Shown: positions 37,526-46,683 of the stretch, one piece after another | Position numbering within the stretch: position 1 is the stretch's first letter | How the letters are laid out: every line of letters begins with the position of its first letter | NCBI GenBank assembly: GCA_024644875.1 | Contig: JAHEGY010000007.1 | Span: 17,094-81,093 of the forward strand | Direction: 5' to 3' | Source: Cyclobacteriaceae bacterium | GTDB taxonomy: Bacteria > Bacteroidota > Bacteroidia > Cytophagales > Cyclobacteriaceae | Length of the DNA stretch: 64,000 bases | Made by a program: the position numbers and the translations under genes | Notes under the pieces: model-generated | What the model was told of the DNA's origin: nothing | The model's input: the letters and a program-made list of their open reading frames with translations, nothing else | Database searches by the model: none

Positions 37526-39643
37526 ATGAAAACATTCATTGCGAGTCTATTTTTGTTATTCATATTCATGTCGCTGCCGGTAAAGGGCCAGGATGTAGAG
37601 AAAACAATCTTACTTGATTCTATTATTATTGAAGACCAACTCCTGGATGAAGTGAGTTATGTGGCATCCAGCTATGTCACCAGGAAAGATCTTCAGAACC
37701 AGCAGATCCGGGATGTTGGGGAATATTTGCGTTCTATACCCAATGTTTCAGGCATTCGTCGAGGTGGAGCTAATCTGGACCCTGTGGTGCGTGGATATAA
37801 ATATAGCCAGTTGAATGTATTGCTCAACAACGGGGTAAAGATTGAGAATGGCTGCCCCAACAGGATGGACCCCGTAACAGCCCGGATTGAAACGGAGGAT
37901 ATCGGCAATATTGAAATTATAAAAGGACCTTTTTTGTTAAAATACGGGCCCTCTTTTGGAGGGGTCATTAACCTTAAATCAGAAGTACCACGGCCCTCCG
38001 ATCAATTTGAAATACATGGGAATGCCCAGGTAGGCTTTGAATCGAACTGGAATGGGGAGAAATATCACGGATCCTTGTATGGCGGAGGCCGTAAATTCCA
38101 GTTCATGGTGGCCGGAGGATATAGAAATTATGGCAATTATAACAGCGGCTACAGGGAAGGTATGGAAACAGAAGTTAAATCATCCTTCACCAAGTATAAT
38201 TACCTGGCGAAACTGGGATATAGTTTTAAGCCAAACCAGCAGTTGCTGATATCATATGACGGGATCCATGGGAGGGATGTATTGTATCCTTCCCTGCCGA
38301 TGGATGAGAAATCCGATGATACCCATATTTTCGGATTGGATTACGAAGGTAAAGATCTTAGCCCAGTGCTAAAAAGTATTGAGGCTAAGTTATACCATTC
38401 GGATGTCCATCATGTTATGGATAACAGCCGCAGACCTTCGGCAGAAAATATGTTGATGGTCGCTGATGTCAACTCTTCAAATACCGGCGGAAGATTCGTT
38501 ACAACATTCCAGTTTGCAAAACACCGGTTCCTGACAGGCCTGGATTACGAGCACATTATGAAGGACGGTGCACGGACAGGTACAATGGAAATGATGGGTA
38601 CCATATCCACCAAAGTTTCCAATCTATGGCTTGATGCACTCATCAGGAATACCGGAATTTTTGCTGAATACCATACATATTTCTCATCATATGAATTAAA
38701 TGCAAGCATTAGGGGTGATTTTAACAATGCAACCTCGAGTGATACGCTGGAAGTCAGCTATGAAGGTATTGATTATTTTAAAGATGTTGATTCGGAATTC
38801 TTTAACCTGAGTTTCAGCGTTGGGATTACCAAAAAGATATCCTCCAACCTGGATATTTCCCTGGCTTTCGGCCGTGGAACCAGGAGCCCGAACATGCTGG
38901 AGCGATATATAAAACTTTTACCTGTAGGTTACGACCGGTATGATTACCTTGGTAATCCTCAGCTACAACCTGAGACCAATAATGAGATCGATCTTACATT
39001 TCAATCAAATTTCAGGAATTTCGGGAGTATGTACTTTAATTTCTTTTATTCATATGTACAGGAGTATATTTACGCGAACTTATTACCTCCTACAGTGATC
39101 ATGCCCCAGTCACAGGGTGTTCTGGGAGTTAAGCAATTTGTTAATGTAGATCACATCACTTCCACAGGATTTGAATTCGGTTACAATTCACCCCAACAGT
39201 ATAAACTCGGGGGAAGTATGATAGCTGCATTTACTTACGGCGTGATACCGGAAGTGACCAAATACATTATTTCAGATGGGGAAGTAGTAGATGCAGTACA
39301 AATTACAAATGATGCCCTGCCTGAGATCCCGCCTTTTGAAACAACCCTGTCCATGTTCTATAAATTCCTTAACAGTAATCTTATTCCAACGCTGAAATTG
39401 AGAATGGTAGCACCTCAGCGCCATATCTCACAGGCATTCTATGAGGAAGAGACGCCAGGATTTGCCTTGTTGGATTTCTCAATAAGGTGGAAATTTGCGA
39501 AATTTATGGAGTTGAACACAGGAATATCAAATATATTTGATCGTGCCTATTACGAGCATTTAAACCGAAGGATTATAGGATCTAAAGAAAATTTGTATGA
39601 GCCGGGAAGGGTATTCTTCGCATCCATATATGCACATTTCTAA
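37526..39643 (+). CDS. TonB-dependent receptor, OprC/NosA-like (probable copper receptor)
   Basis: This 705-residue outer-membrane receptor has a signal peptide ending near SLPVKG, a plug domain (about 40-155) and a 22-strand barrel ending in the C-terminal Phe. The plug has ENGCPNRMDP with Cys110-x3-Met114, and the barrel has HHVMDN with His296-x-Met298. Together these match the CxxxM plus HxM site that binds copper in Pseudomonas OprC. The plug also has the IIKGP and GGVINLKS elements. It overlaps an MbnP-like lipoprotein gene, another copper-linked family. Copper uptake is therefore inferred, not shown. Confidence 0.82.
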   Translation: MKTFIASLFLLFIFMSLPVKGQDVEKTILLDSIIIEDQLLDEVSYVASSYVTRKDLQNQQIRDVGEYLRSIPNVSGIRRGGANLDPVVRGYKYSQLNVLLNNGVKIENGCPNRMDPVTARIETEDIGNIEIIKGPFLLKYGPSFGGVINLKSEVPRPSDQFEIHGNAQVGFESNWNGEKYHGSLYGGGRKFQFMVAGGYRNYGNYNSGYREGMETEVKSSFTKYNYLAKLGYSFKPNQQLLISYDGIHGRDVLYPSLPMDEKSDDTHIFGLDYEGKDLSPVLKSIEAKLYHSDVHHVMDNSRRPSAENMLMVADVNSSNTGGRFVTTFQFAKHRFLTGLDYEHIMKDGARTGTMEMMGTISTKVSNLWLDALIRNTGIFAEYHTYFSSYELNASIRGDFNNATSSDTLEVSYEGIDYFKDVDSEFFNLSFSVGITKKISSNLDISLAFGRGTRSPNMLERYIKLLPVGYDRYDYLGNPQLQPETNNEIDLTFQSNFRNFGSMYFNFFYSYVQEYIYANLLPPTVIMPQSQGVLGVKQFVNVDHITSTGFEFGYNSPQQYKLGGSMIAAFTYGVIPEVTKYIISDGEVVDAVQITNDALPEIPPFETTLSMFYKFLNSNLIPTLKLRMVAPQRHISQAFYEEETPGFALLDFSIRWKFAKFMELNTGISNIFDRAYYEHLNRRIIGSKENLYEPGRVFFASIYAHF

Positions 39644-40457
39644 AAATCTGCCAGCAATTATCTTAATTGTTCTGTGGGGCTTGATGCTCCTGACAGCATG
39701 CAGTGATGAACCTGAGGGAGGGGCTGAACCGGAACCTGAGACGGGTCACATAAAATTTGCATTTACCCACAATGTCGATGATCAACCGATCCAACTGGAT
39801 AGGATGATGTATGTGAATTCTGCAGGGAATCCTTATGAGATCAATGAAGTCATGTACTTTATCAGTGATGTCATATTATACAAGGAAGGAGGCCAGGGTT
39901 TATTAATCGATGAGTGGAAGGATATTCATTACATAGAGTTGGAAATCCCCTCCACACTAACATGGGAAGTATTTGATGACATTCCTGCAGGAACCTATGA
40001 TTCGATTACTTTTGTTTTTGGTATTCCGGAAGAAAAGAACGAATCTTTCATGTTCGTCAACCCGCCTGAAGACAAAATGATGTGGCCTGATATACTGGGT
40101 GGAGGCTATCATTATATGATGATCAACGGAAAATGGCAGGATGAGACCGAGGTAGAACAATTCTATAATTTCCACCTGGGTATCGGACAGTTGTACAAAG
40201 GAGATGAAATTGATTTTGATTCCATCTATGCCTATGTCCAGAACTATTTTACAGTAAGCCTACCGGGTTCATCTTTCGAGCTGGGAAAAGATCAGACCCG
40301 GGAGATAGAGATCATTATGAATATAGAAAGCTGGTTTGAAACACCCCATGATTTCGATTTTAATTACTGGGGGGGTGCGATAATGGAGATTCAGCCAGCC
40401 ATGAGAATGGGTATAGAAAACGGGCATGACGTGTTTTCCATAGGATCAATAAAATAA
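39630..40457 (+). CDS. MbnP-like lipoprotein
   Basis: A lipoprotein of 275 residues from ATG 39630; the lipobox is LLTAC with Cys24. An in-frame ATG at 39597 would put an unlikely polar segment before the signal peptide. After an acidic Pro/Glu linker comes a beta-rich domain with HIKFAFTHNVDDQPI, YEINEVMYFISDV and the later YHYMMINGKWQ, the MbnP pattern. MbnP proteins are periplasmic copper-associated partners of MbnH or TonB receptors. The gene starts 14 bp before the stop of the receptor gene, so the two are translationally coupled. Confidence 0.8.
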   Translation: MHISKNLPAIILIVLWGLMLLTACSDEPEGGAEPEPETGHIKFAFTHNVDDQPIQLDRMMYVNSAGNPYEINEVMYFISDVILYKEGGQGLLIDEWKDIHYIELEIPSTLTWEVFDDIPAGTYDSITFVFGIPEEKNESFMFVNPPEDKMMWPDILGGGYHYMMINGKWQDETEVEQFYNFHLGIGQLYKGDEIDFDSIYAYVQNYFTVSLPGSSFELGKDQTREIEIIMNIESWFETPHDFDFNYWGGAIMEIQPAMRMGIENGHDVFSIGSIK

Positions 40458-40475
40458 ACATAACCTGTGGTCAGA

Positions 40476-40874
40476 CTATTTGCCTGATTTGGGAATGATA
40501 TTGGCGACAATAAAAAGCTGCTCTTTTTGATTGATCGAATTCGATAATATAGTCACTACTTTATTCTGTCGTCCTATCTTGCCTGTTGAATTGAATACAA
40601 TTTTAATCTTTCCACCTTCCCCGGCCTTTATGGGTTCTTTTGGCCAGGTTGGGGCAGTGCAGCCACATGTCGTCACGATCCTGGATATCACCAGCGGTTC
40701 TTTGCCTGTATTGGTGAATTTGAAATGGTGTTCTACCTTGTCTCCCTGGATGATATCTCCAAAATCATGTTTCGTCTCATCAAATTTAAAATCCGGTCCA
40801 TTCTCCGCCTGTGCATAAACACCTGCGGAAGAAAGCAGTACCACAATAAGATAAAACAATGAATTCCTGATCAT
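40476..40874 (-). CDS. DUF1573 secreted protein
   Basis: This 132-residue protein has a signal peptide ending near AGVYAQA and one immunoglobulin-like DUF1573 domain. The signatures are FDFGDIIQGDKVEHHFKFTNTG-like spacing and ISRIVTTCGCTAPTWPKEPI with the invariant Cys-Gly-Cys. The function is unknown; the fold resembles ASH/MSP chaperone-like domains. It is convergent with the MbnP-like gene, 18 bp apart. Confidence 0.88.
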   Translation of the reverse strand: MIRNSLFYLIVVLLSSAGVYAQAENGPDFKFDETKHDFGDIIQGDKVEHHFKFTNTGKEPLVISRIVTTCGCTAPTWPKEPIKAGEGGKIKIVFNSTGKIGRQNKVVTILSNSINQKEQLFIVANIIPKSGK

Positions 40875-40916
40875 GAAAATTTGTATTTCAATTTAAAGAT
40901 ACGAATAACCAGCGTA

Positions 40917-42314
40917 TTAGGTAAAAAAGCTTTCACTGAAATTCAGGAGATATAACTCTTTTGTTGCCCTCGTGATACCCGTATAAAGCCACCGGAGATA
41001 AGAAATGTCAACAGATTCGGCCTTCAGGTAACCCTGGTCAAGGAATACGATCGGCCATTGTCCTCCCTGGGATTTATGACATGTTATGGCATATTTGAAT
41101 TTTATCTGAAGTGCATTCAAATATGGGTCTTCAGCCATGGCCTGATTAAACTCCTTTTTTGTTATACCTTCATATTGACTGGCGACATTTTCATATAATT
41201 CTTTATTTTCTTCATTTGTCATAGAAGGAGTTGGTGCTGAAAGCGTGTTTAATATTACCTTTGCTTCAATATCGTGATGGTCCGGGTAATCAAGCAGCCT
41301 CAAGGTCAGATCAGCAAACCTCAGTCCATGCCGGTCTTCAGTATTGGAAATTTTCAGGACCTCGGCGAAATCGCCATTCGCCAGAAATCCGGCCTCAGAA
41401 TCTTCCCCGAGCCAATAATAATTGTTCTTTACAATCATAATAAAGTCACCGGCATCGATTTCATCCTCAAAGAATAAAAGATTCCTCCTGATAAACTGAT
41501 TATACATATTGGCCTGCTTGTTGGTTTGACATATTATTATGCTATCCTCCATGCCAAATTTCTCATATGCATATCGGAGGCCATCCTCCAGTTTATCACT
41601 TTTCATTTTGAAAACATCCCTGAATGATCTTGAATTAAACTTGATCTCTAAATTATCCAGGCTGATCTTTTCCCTGAGGTCAGTTGCATTGGACAATATC
41701 CCCGAGTCCTGTTCCTGACGGACAACATCTTTTAATTCATGCTCAAGAACCATTAATTTATACCTTAGCTCGAGGTTTTCCTTGTCAAGCGCACCGCTGT
41801 ATTCCTGCCCCACAGGTGGCAATTGAGCAGTATCACCAATAAATACGATCTTATTCGATGGGTCTTCAAAAACGAAACTGGTAAGGTCTTTAAGCAATCC
41901 TGACCTGCCGAATTGCTGATCATCATAGATCATGGAAGATTCATCAATAAAAAAGATCGTGTTTTTCCGATAATTCTTAACCCTTTTAAAGCGTAACTCT
42001 CCGGTATTCTTATCTAATACAAGTTTATAAATGATCTTATGTATGGTAAAAGCCTTTCTCTGGGAATAAGAAGATAACACCTTGGCGGCTCTTCCGGTTG
42101 GAGCCAACAACATATATTTGTAATTAAAGAGAGGCAAAATCTTAACTAAGGATGAAATTATTGAAGTTTTACCGGTACCTGCATAACCTTTTACAAGAAA
42201 GGTGTCCGGCCCATCTTCTGACAGGAAGCGGTCGAACAGTTTAAACAGATCCTGCTGGTCTCTGGTTGGACTATAGGGGAATTTATTTACAAGTATTTCT
42301 GAAATTTTTGGCAA
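40917..42314 (-). CDS. Small RecD-like superfamily 1 helicase
   Basis: This 465-residue ATP-dependent DNA helicase has Walker A KGYAGTGKTSIISSL, Walker B FFIDESSMI, motif III FIGDTAQLPPVGQE, and the UvrD_C_2 end THKSQGGQWPIVFLD followed by LYTGITRATKELYLL. It is much shorter than RecD or RecD2, lacking the N-terminal extensions. It probably acts in DNA repair or recombination, but no partner subunits are near. Confidence 0.88.
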   Translation of the reverse strand: MPKISEILVNKFPYSPTRDQQDLFKLFDRFLSEDGPDTFLVKGYAGTGKTSIISSLVKILPLFNYKYMLLAPTGRAAKVLSSYSQRKAFTIHKIIYKLVLDKNTGELRFKRVKNYRKNTIFFIDESSMIYDDQQFGRSGLLKDLTSFVFEDPSNKIVFIGDTAQLPPVGQEYSGALDKENLELRYKLMVLEHELKDVVRQEQDSGILSNATDLREKISLDNLEIKFNSRSFRDVFKMKSDKLEDGLRYAYEKFGMEDSIIICQTNKQANMYNQFIRRNLLFFEDEIDAGDFIMIVKNNYYWLGEDSEAGFLANGDFAEVLKISNTEDRHGLRFADLTLRLLDYPDHHDIEAKVILNTLSAPTPSMTNEENKELYENVASQYEGITKKEFNQAMAEDPYLNALQIKFKYAITCHKSQGGQWPIVFLDQGYLKAESVDISYLRWLYTGITRATKELYLLNFSESFFT

Positions 42315-42377
42315 ATCCTTGAATTAATTTCAAACTTTATATGTTTTAATCTATGGAATATTAACCATAATTCTTAG

Positions 42378-42869
42378 ATGGAAGAAAAGATAATTGAAAA
42401 ATTTGGGAATAAGTTAAGGGTAAGGGTATGCGGCATCTTAATTGAAAAGGGAAAGATCCTGTTAATCAGACACAAATCACTTGGTAAAAATGGCGTGCTA
42501 TGGGCACCTCCCGGCGGGGGAATGTTATTTGGTGAGCGTGCTGAAGAAACGATTAAACGTGAGTTTAAGGAGGAGACGGGATTGATGATAAAAGTAGAGC
42601 GCTATTTATTTACACATGAATTTCTTAATCCACCATTGCATGCCATTGAACTTTTTTTTGAGGTAAGCCGAATTGGAGGGGAGTTAAAAACAGGATATGA
42701 TCCAGAAATGAGCAAAAATGAACAAATTATAACCAAAGCGGCATATTTGGATATAGATCAGTTAAGAGAAATACATCATGATTCCATTCATAATGTGCTC
42801 AGGAAGGTGAATAACTTAAAAGAATTACTTTACATGGATGGATATGTAAAATTTGAAGAATTTACTTAA
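42378..42869 (+). CDS. Nudix hydrolase
   Basis: This 163-residue protein has a perfect Nudix box (GX5EX7REUXEEXGU), seen as GGMLFGERAEETIKREFKEE then TGL. It hydrolyses a nucleoside diphosphate linked to an unknown moiety. The C-terminal part is aromatic and acidic. It is divergent from the helicase, 63 bp apart, and leads towards the coaD cluster. Confidence 0.88.
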   Translation: MEEKIIEKFGNKLRVRVCGILIEKGKILLIRHKSLGKNGVLWAPPGGGMLFGERAEETIKREFKEETGLMIKVERYLFTHEFLNPPLHAIELFFEVSRIGGELKTGYDPEMSKNEQIITKAAYLDIDQLREIHHDSIHNVLRKVNNLKELLYMDGYVKFEEFT

Positions 42870-42939
42870 TTCCCAATAAATTATATTGTAATTTTATTTT
42901 TTAATTCCGTATTATTGCACAAGAATAAACTCCATTAAA

Positions 42940-43731
42940 ATGATAACGAGAATAATATCTATCGTATTTTTATTAGTAGCTGCCTACCTTGGTTACTATC
43001 TTGTTAATAGCGTAAAATCCGTAATTGACGAGGAAGTATATATAACGAAAACGGAGGCGAATATCATTGAAAAACTCAAACTTATCCGGGATACTGAGGT
43101 GGCTTATCAATTGGTACATGGGAAATATACTTCCGATTGGGATTCCCTGATCAGTTTCTTAGACTCCGGTACTATTTATATAACGGAGAGAAGGGAAGAG
43201 ATCATACCAAAGGAATATGGTACTGAAGAAATAATTGTCCATATTGATACCGTTGGTAATATGAGTGCCAAGGAGTATGTATTCACTGAAATGTATCTTC
43301 TTCTAGCCAGCGACACCGGCGTTATTCAGTCCATGAATTTCAAGGTCGGTGACCAAATTACTAAGAACTTCCAACTTTATACATTACTGACACCTGCGAA
43401 ACTCTTTAAAGTCCGTTCACAATATGAAGGTGAAGTTACAGAATTATATGTTGGCCCTAATACTAAAGTGAATAAGGGGGACAATATAGCGGAGATGTTC
43501 AGGCATAAATACCCCATGAATACAAACATTTCACGATTAGCTTATATCCCCGGTACGGAAAAGAAGTTCGACATATTTGCTGATAAAATTAATCGAAGTG
43601 GTGTTTGGATAGATGTTTTTGAAGTTAAGGATGTAAATCCGGTTAATCCTGAGAGAAGGAAGAACAATAACGAAAAAGCATTACGCGTAGGATCAAGGAC
43701 TGATGTAACCATAGCAGGAAATTGGGAATAA
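42940..43731 (+). CDS. Conserved hypothetical protein with N-terminal membrane anchor
   Basis: I do not know a function. The 263-residue protein has one N-terminal helix (about 5-25), then a soluble domain thought to face the periplasm. Residues ~35-70 (EANIIEKLKLIRDTEVAYQLVHGKYTSDWDSL) resemble the start of a pseudopilin-type or sensor N-terminal helix. A beta-rich middle (LFKVRSQYEGEVTELYVG) and a charged C-terminus follow. It lies 3 bp before the DUF3822 gene and is in the same operon as coaD. Confidence 0.65.
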   Translation: MITRIISIVFLLVAAYLGYYLVNSVKSVIDEEVYITKTEANIIEKLKLIRDTEVAYQLVHGKYTSDWDSLISFLDSGTIYITERREEIIPKEYGTEEIIVHIDTVGNMSAKEYVFTEMYLLLASDTGVIQSMNFKVGDQITKNFQLYTLLTPAKLFKVRSQYEGEVTELYVGPNTKVNKGDNIAEMFRHKYPMNTNISRLAYIPGTEKKFDIFADKINRSGVWIDVFEVKDVNPVNPERRKNNNEKALRVGSRTDVTIAGNWE

Positions 43732-43734
43732 ATT

Positions 43735-44631
43735 TTGACTGTTTCTTCTACACAATTCAGGTTATTACGTAAAGCAAAAGACCCCAAATTCAACATTGAT
43801 GATCTCGAGCATTATAATCTAATGCTTCAGGCAGGGTTTAGTGATATTCAATTATGTATAACTGATTCCAGGAAGAACAGGATCCTGCTAATTGAAGATT
43901 ATGTGTTGCCGGGAGTCACGAACCAGGGCGAAAGTGTTGAATGCCTTGATTGCTTGTTTGACGATCATCACCTATTGTTAGCCGGATTCTGGAATAAAAT
44001 AAAAATACTTGTTAAGAACAGGCGGTTTTCAATAGTTCCTAAAGAACTTTTTGTCGAGGAAAACACAAAGGACTACATAGGCATCAATGCACCCCTCGAT
44101 GACCATCAGCATGAATGTTATCATAACACTTATAAGGGCCTCTCTTTTGTGAATGCCTTTGCAGTTAGTAATCAGGTAATATCCTTCATTGATAAGACCT
44201 ATAAGTCAAAACAAATACAGTATTTTCACCAGAGTAGTTCTTTTATCCACGGCTTTAACAGATATTTTGCCGGAAAGGAGAACACCAACGTATGCTTATA
44301 TCTTGACAGGTTTGTATTGCATATCGCTGTCTTTAAAAAAGGGAAATTCAGGTTTTACAATCAATTCCCGGTTAAAAAATTCGATGATTACATACGATAT
44401 GCTGACTATGTGGTCAATGAGCTTTCCATCAATGTTACAAAGGATAAATTCTACGTATGGGGATATCTTGGCAGTGATTCGAACCATTTTAAGATCCTCA
44501 GGAAAAAGTATCCTACTTTGAAATTCGGCGAAAGACCAAGCGGGTTAAAACTTGGATATGTATTTGACGAGATCCCGGAACATCAGTATTTTGATCTTTT
44601 AAGTTTTAACTTCCTCTCAAAGAAATTATGA
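43735..44631 (+). CDS. DUF3822 family protein
   Basis: This 298-residue protein starts at TTG 43735, 3 bp after the previous stop. It shows the DUF3822 layout: LEHYNLMLQAGFSDIQLCI near the N-terminus, LYLDRFVLHIAVFKKGKFRFYNQFP in the middle and a late VWGYLGSDSNHFKILRKKYP. It looks like an actin/ASKHA-like fold without catalytic residues, and its function is unknown. It overlaps coaD by 4 bp (ATGA), the usual Bacteroidota pairing. Confidence 0.78.
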   Translation: MTVSSTQFRLLRKAKDPKFNIDDLEHYNLMLQAGFSDIQLCITDSRKNRILLIEDYVLPGVTNQGESVECLDCLFDDHHLLLAGFWNKIKILVKNRRFSIVPKELFVEENTKDYIGINAPLDDHQHECYHNTYKGLSFVNAFAVSNQVISFIDKTYKSKQIQYFHQSSSFIHGFNRYFAGKENTNVCLYLDRFVLHIAVFKKGKFRFYNQFPVKKFDDYIRYADYVVNELSINVTKDKFYVWGYLGSDSNHFKILRKKYPTLKFGERPSGLKLGYVFDEIPEHQYFDLLSFNFLSKKL

Positions 44632-45080
44632 AAAGGGTAGCCCTCTTCCCCGGATCTTTTGACCCCTTCACCAAGGGACATTATGACATCGTTATCAGGG
44701 GTCTTAAATTGTTTGATGAGATCATAGTTGCAATTGGACAGAATACCAAAAAGCAAAGGTATTTTCCACTCGAATTGATGATTGAGAAGGTAACTGGAAC
44801 ATTCGAGAAAGAGGATAAAATCAGCGTGGTGACATATAATGAACTTACCGCTTCCTTTGTAAAAAAGTTCGATGCCAGGTATTTGCTTCGTGGCCTCAGG
44901 AATACCACTGATTTCGAGTATGAAAACAGTATCGCACAGATGAATAAATACCTGAATTCAGAGCTTGAATCTGTGTTTCTGATCACTTCTCCTGAATATG
45001 CGGCTATAAATTCTTCTATAATCAGGGAAGTACACAGATATGATGGAGATATAAATGTATTCCTGCCTTATACCCTCTAA
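44628..45080 (+). CDS. coaD: Pantetheine-phosphate adenylyltransferase
   Basis: This 150-residue enzyme of CoA synthesis adenylylates 4'-phosphopantetheine. The nucleotidyltransferase motif FPGSFDPFTKGHYDIV (T/HxGH) and the LRGLRNTTDFEYE and SSIIREVHRY stretches are clear. It starts on the ATGA overlap with the DUF3822 gene and ends overlapping the convergent Nudix gene by 4 bp. Confidence 0.95.
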   Translation: MKRVALFPGSFDPFTKGHYDIVIRGLKLFDEIIVAIGQNTKKQRYFPLELMIEKVTGTFEKEDKISVVTYNELTASFVKKFDARYLLRGLRNTTDFEYENSIAQMNKYLNSELESVFLITSPEYAAINSSIIREVHRYDGDINVFLPYTL

Positions 45081-45754
45081 GCTTTTTCAATACTTTGATA
45101 ATATTTTCTGAAAACCTGTCTGATAGAAGGATAGGAATTATATAATGCGCCCTTGATCTCTCCCGGAGTCATCCACCTGACTTCCTCAATCTGTTCCTTC
45201 ACTTCTGGTTTCATTTTAGAATCATCCAGGCATTTCATCCTGTACCAGCTCGTCTTCTTCAAGATATTTTTCCCATTTCGTTTATAGGTATGATAGGTAT
45301 TGCACACCTTTTCTTTTCTCTTCACTTTTATATTGCACTCTTCTTCCACCTCGCGTACCGCTGTATCTGCTATTTTTTCCTTATTGTCTTTTTTACCTTT
45401 AGGGAGGTCCCATTTCTTCATCCTGAATATCATCAGAATGTTACCGTTCTTTTCAACAATACCACCTCCTGCTTCAATAAAGGTATATTCCTCTTTAATA
45501 TGTTCTACAGCATCCTTAAAATTATCCACCTGGAAGGTAATCGAATCAATTTTCTTGTTGCTGTTTGATTTCAATAATTGAAGGTATTGATCTATAACCT
45601 GAACAGATGCATGCTGTATAAGAACATCTCCTGAAAATGTATTAAAGTCAATCTTGTTATTTGCCTCAACCAGCAAAGTATCATAATTCTTAAGAATGAC
45701 TTTCTTTTTTGATGGAATGATCCTGAATGGATTGTCGTTAATAAATATCTTCAT
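45077..45754 (-). CDS. Nudix domain protein with altered Nudix box
   Basis: This 225-residue protein has an N-terminal ~85-residue domain not seen in simple Nudix enzymes, then a Nudix domain. The box reads PKGKKDNKEKIADTAVREVE then EECNI; the metal-binding REVEEE core is intact, but the consensus Gly is Asn. A C-terminal helix ends the protein. It is the divergent neighbour of pyrE and convergent with coaD, the arrangement usual in the phylum. Substrate unknown. Confidence 0.82.
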   Translation of the reverse strand: MKIFINDNPFRIIPSKKKVILKNYDTLLVEANNKIDFNTFSGDVLIQHASVQVIDQYLQLLKSNSNKKIDSITFQVDNFKDAVEHIKEEYTFIEAGGGIVEKNGNILMIFRMKKWDLPKGKKDNKEKIADTAVREVEEECNIKVKRKEKVCNTYHTYKRNGKNILKKTSWYRMKCLDDSKMKPEVKEQIEEVRWMTPGEIKGALYNSYPSIRQVFRKYYQSIEKA

Positions 45755-45847
45755 TTACTGATCTTCTCTTCCTGTAATATTACTGTGAAATAATTCAAAA
45801 ATTGTGTAATAAGGAAAATTATCTCAATGATAAACCATTAAAACTTA

Positions 45848-45855
45848 TATTTTTG
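45848..45855 (+). promoter_or_regulatory. -7 motif very close to the pyrE start
   Basis: TATTTTTG fits TAnnTTTG but ends only 4 bp before the pyrE ATG. If it is used, the transcript would be leaderless or nearly so. Confidence 0.35.
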
Positions 45856-45859
45856 TTTC

Positions 45860-46498
45860 ATGACAGAAAATACACAAACAGCACGCCAGATCGTATTGTA
45901 CCTATTGGATATCGGGGCAATAAAACTAAATCCTGATCAGCCTTTCACCTGGGCTTCAGGGTGGAGATCCCCCATATACTGTGATAACCGCCTGGCCTTG
46001 TCATTCCCTGAGATCAGGGATTATATCAAGCATGCCTTATCTACAGCGGTCAGGGAGTATTTTAGCGGAACAGAAGCTATTGCCGGCGTGGCCACTGCAG
46101 GAATACCCCAGGGCGCACTTGTCGCTGATGAACTGGATCTTCCATTCATTTATGTGCGGTCTAAACCAAAAGGACACGGTCTGACCAATCAAATTGAGGG
46201 CCGCCAGGTGCCGGATCAGAAGGTGGCTGTCATTGAGGATCTTGTTTCAACGGGCGGTAGTTCCTTGAAGGCGGTTGAGGCTATTCGTGATGCTGGTATG
46301 GAAGTATTGGGAATGGTATCCATATTCACTTATGGATTTGATCTTTCCATCCGGAATTTCGAACAGGCCAATGTGCCCTATGTTTCACTCAGTGATTACG
46401 ATACCCTGATACGTGTCGGGATTGAAGAGGATCTTATCCCGGAAGCTCAGATAGAACGACTGAAAGCCTGGCGTAAATCACCGGATTCATGGCATTAG
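45860..46498 (+). CDS. pyrE: Orotate phosphoribosyltransferase
   Basis: This 212-residue enzyme makes orotidine monophosphate from orotate and PRPP in pyrimidine synthesis. The N-terminal KLNPDQPFTWASGWRSPIYC, the catalytic loop VRSKPKGHGLTNQIEG with Lys and the PRPP motif VAVIEDLVSTGGSSLKAVE are present. It is monocistronic, divergent from the Nudix gene by 105 bp. Confidence 0.95.
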   Translation: MTENTQTARQIVLYLLDIGAIKLNPDQPFTWASGWRSPIYCDNRLALSFPEIRDYIKHALSTAVREYFSGTEAIAGVATAGIPQGALVADELDLPFIYVRSKPKGHGLTNQIEGRQVPDQKVAVIEDLVSTGGSSLKAVEAIRDAGMEVLGMVSIFTYGFDLSIRNFEQANVPYVSLSDYDTLIRVGIEEDLIPEAQIERLKAWRKSPDSWH

Positions 46499-46616
46499 GC
46501 CTTTTTTAGGAACACTCGGTTTAGATATGACAGCATCAATTATTTCCGGATTTAATGGTGTAAGTCTTTTTCCTTAATCCCGGAAGTAAAAATCATGGAA
46601 TAATACATTTGCAATA

Positions 46617-46670
46617 TTCATAGGCATGCCTCCTTTACAATGACTCCCAGGCCAAATAAGACAAAAACAT
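46617..46670 (-). pseudogene. Decayed copy of the 3' end of the TIGR02757 gene
   Basis: This segment aligns without gaps to 46683-46736, the end of the next gene, at an offset of exactly 66 bp and about three quarters identity. On the minus strand it still reads VLFGLGVIVKEACL and a stop, against the gene's ALFGLGVIEKDAYA and stop. It looks like the remnant of a tandem duplication of the gene or of its end. Confidence 0.6.
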
Positions 46671-46683
46671 AAATTCTCGGGGT

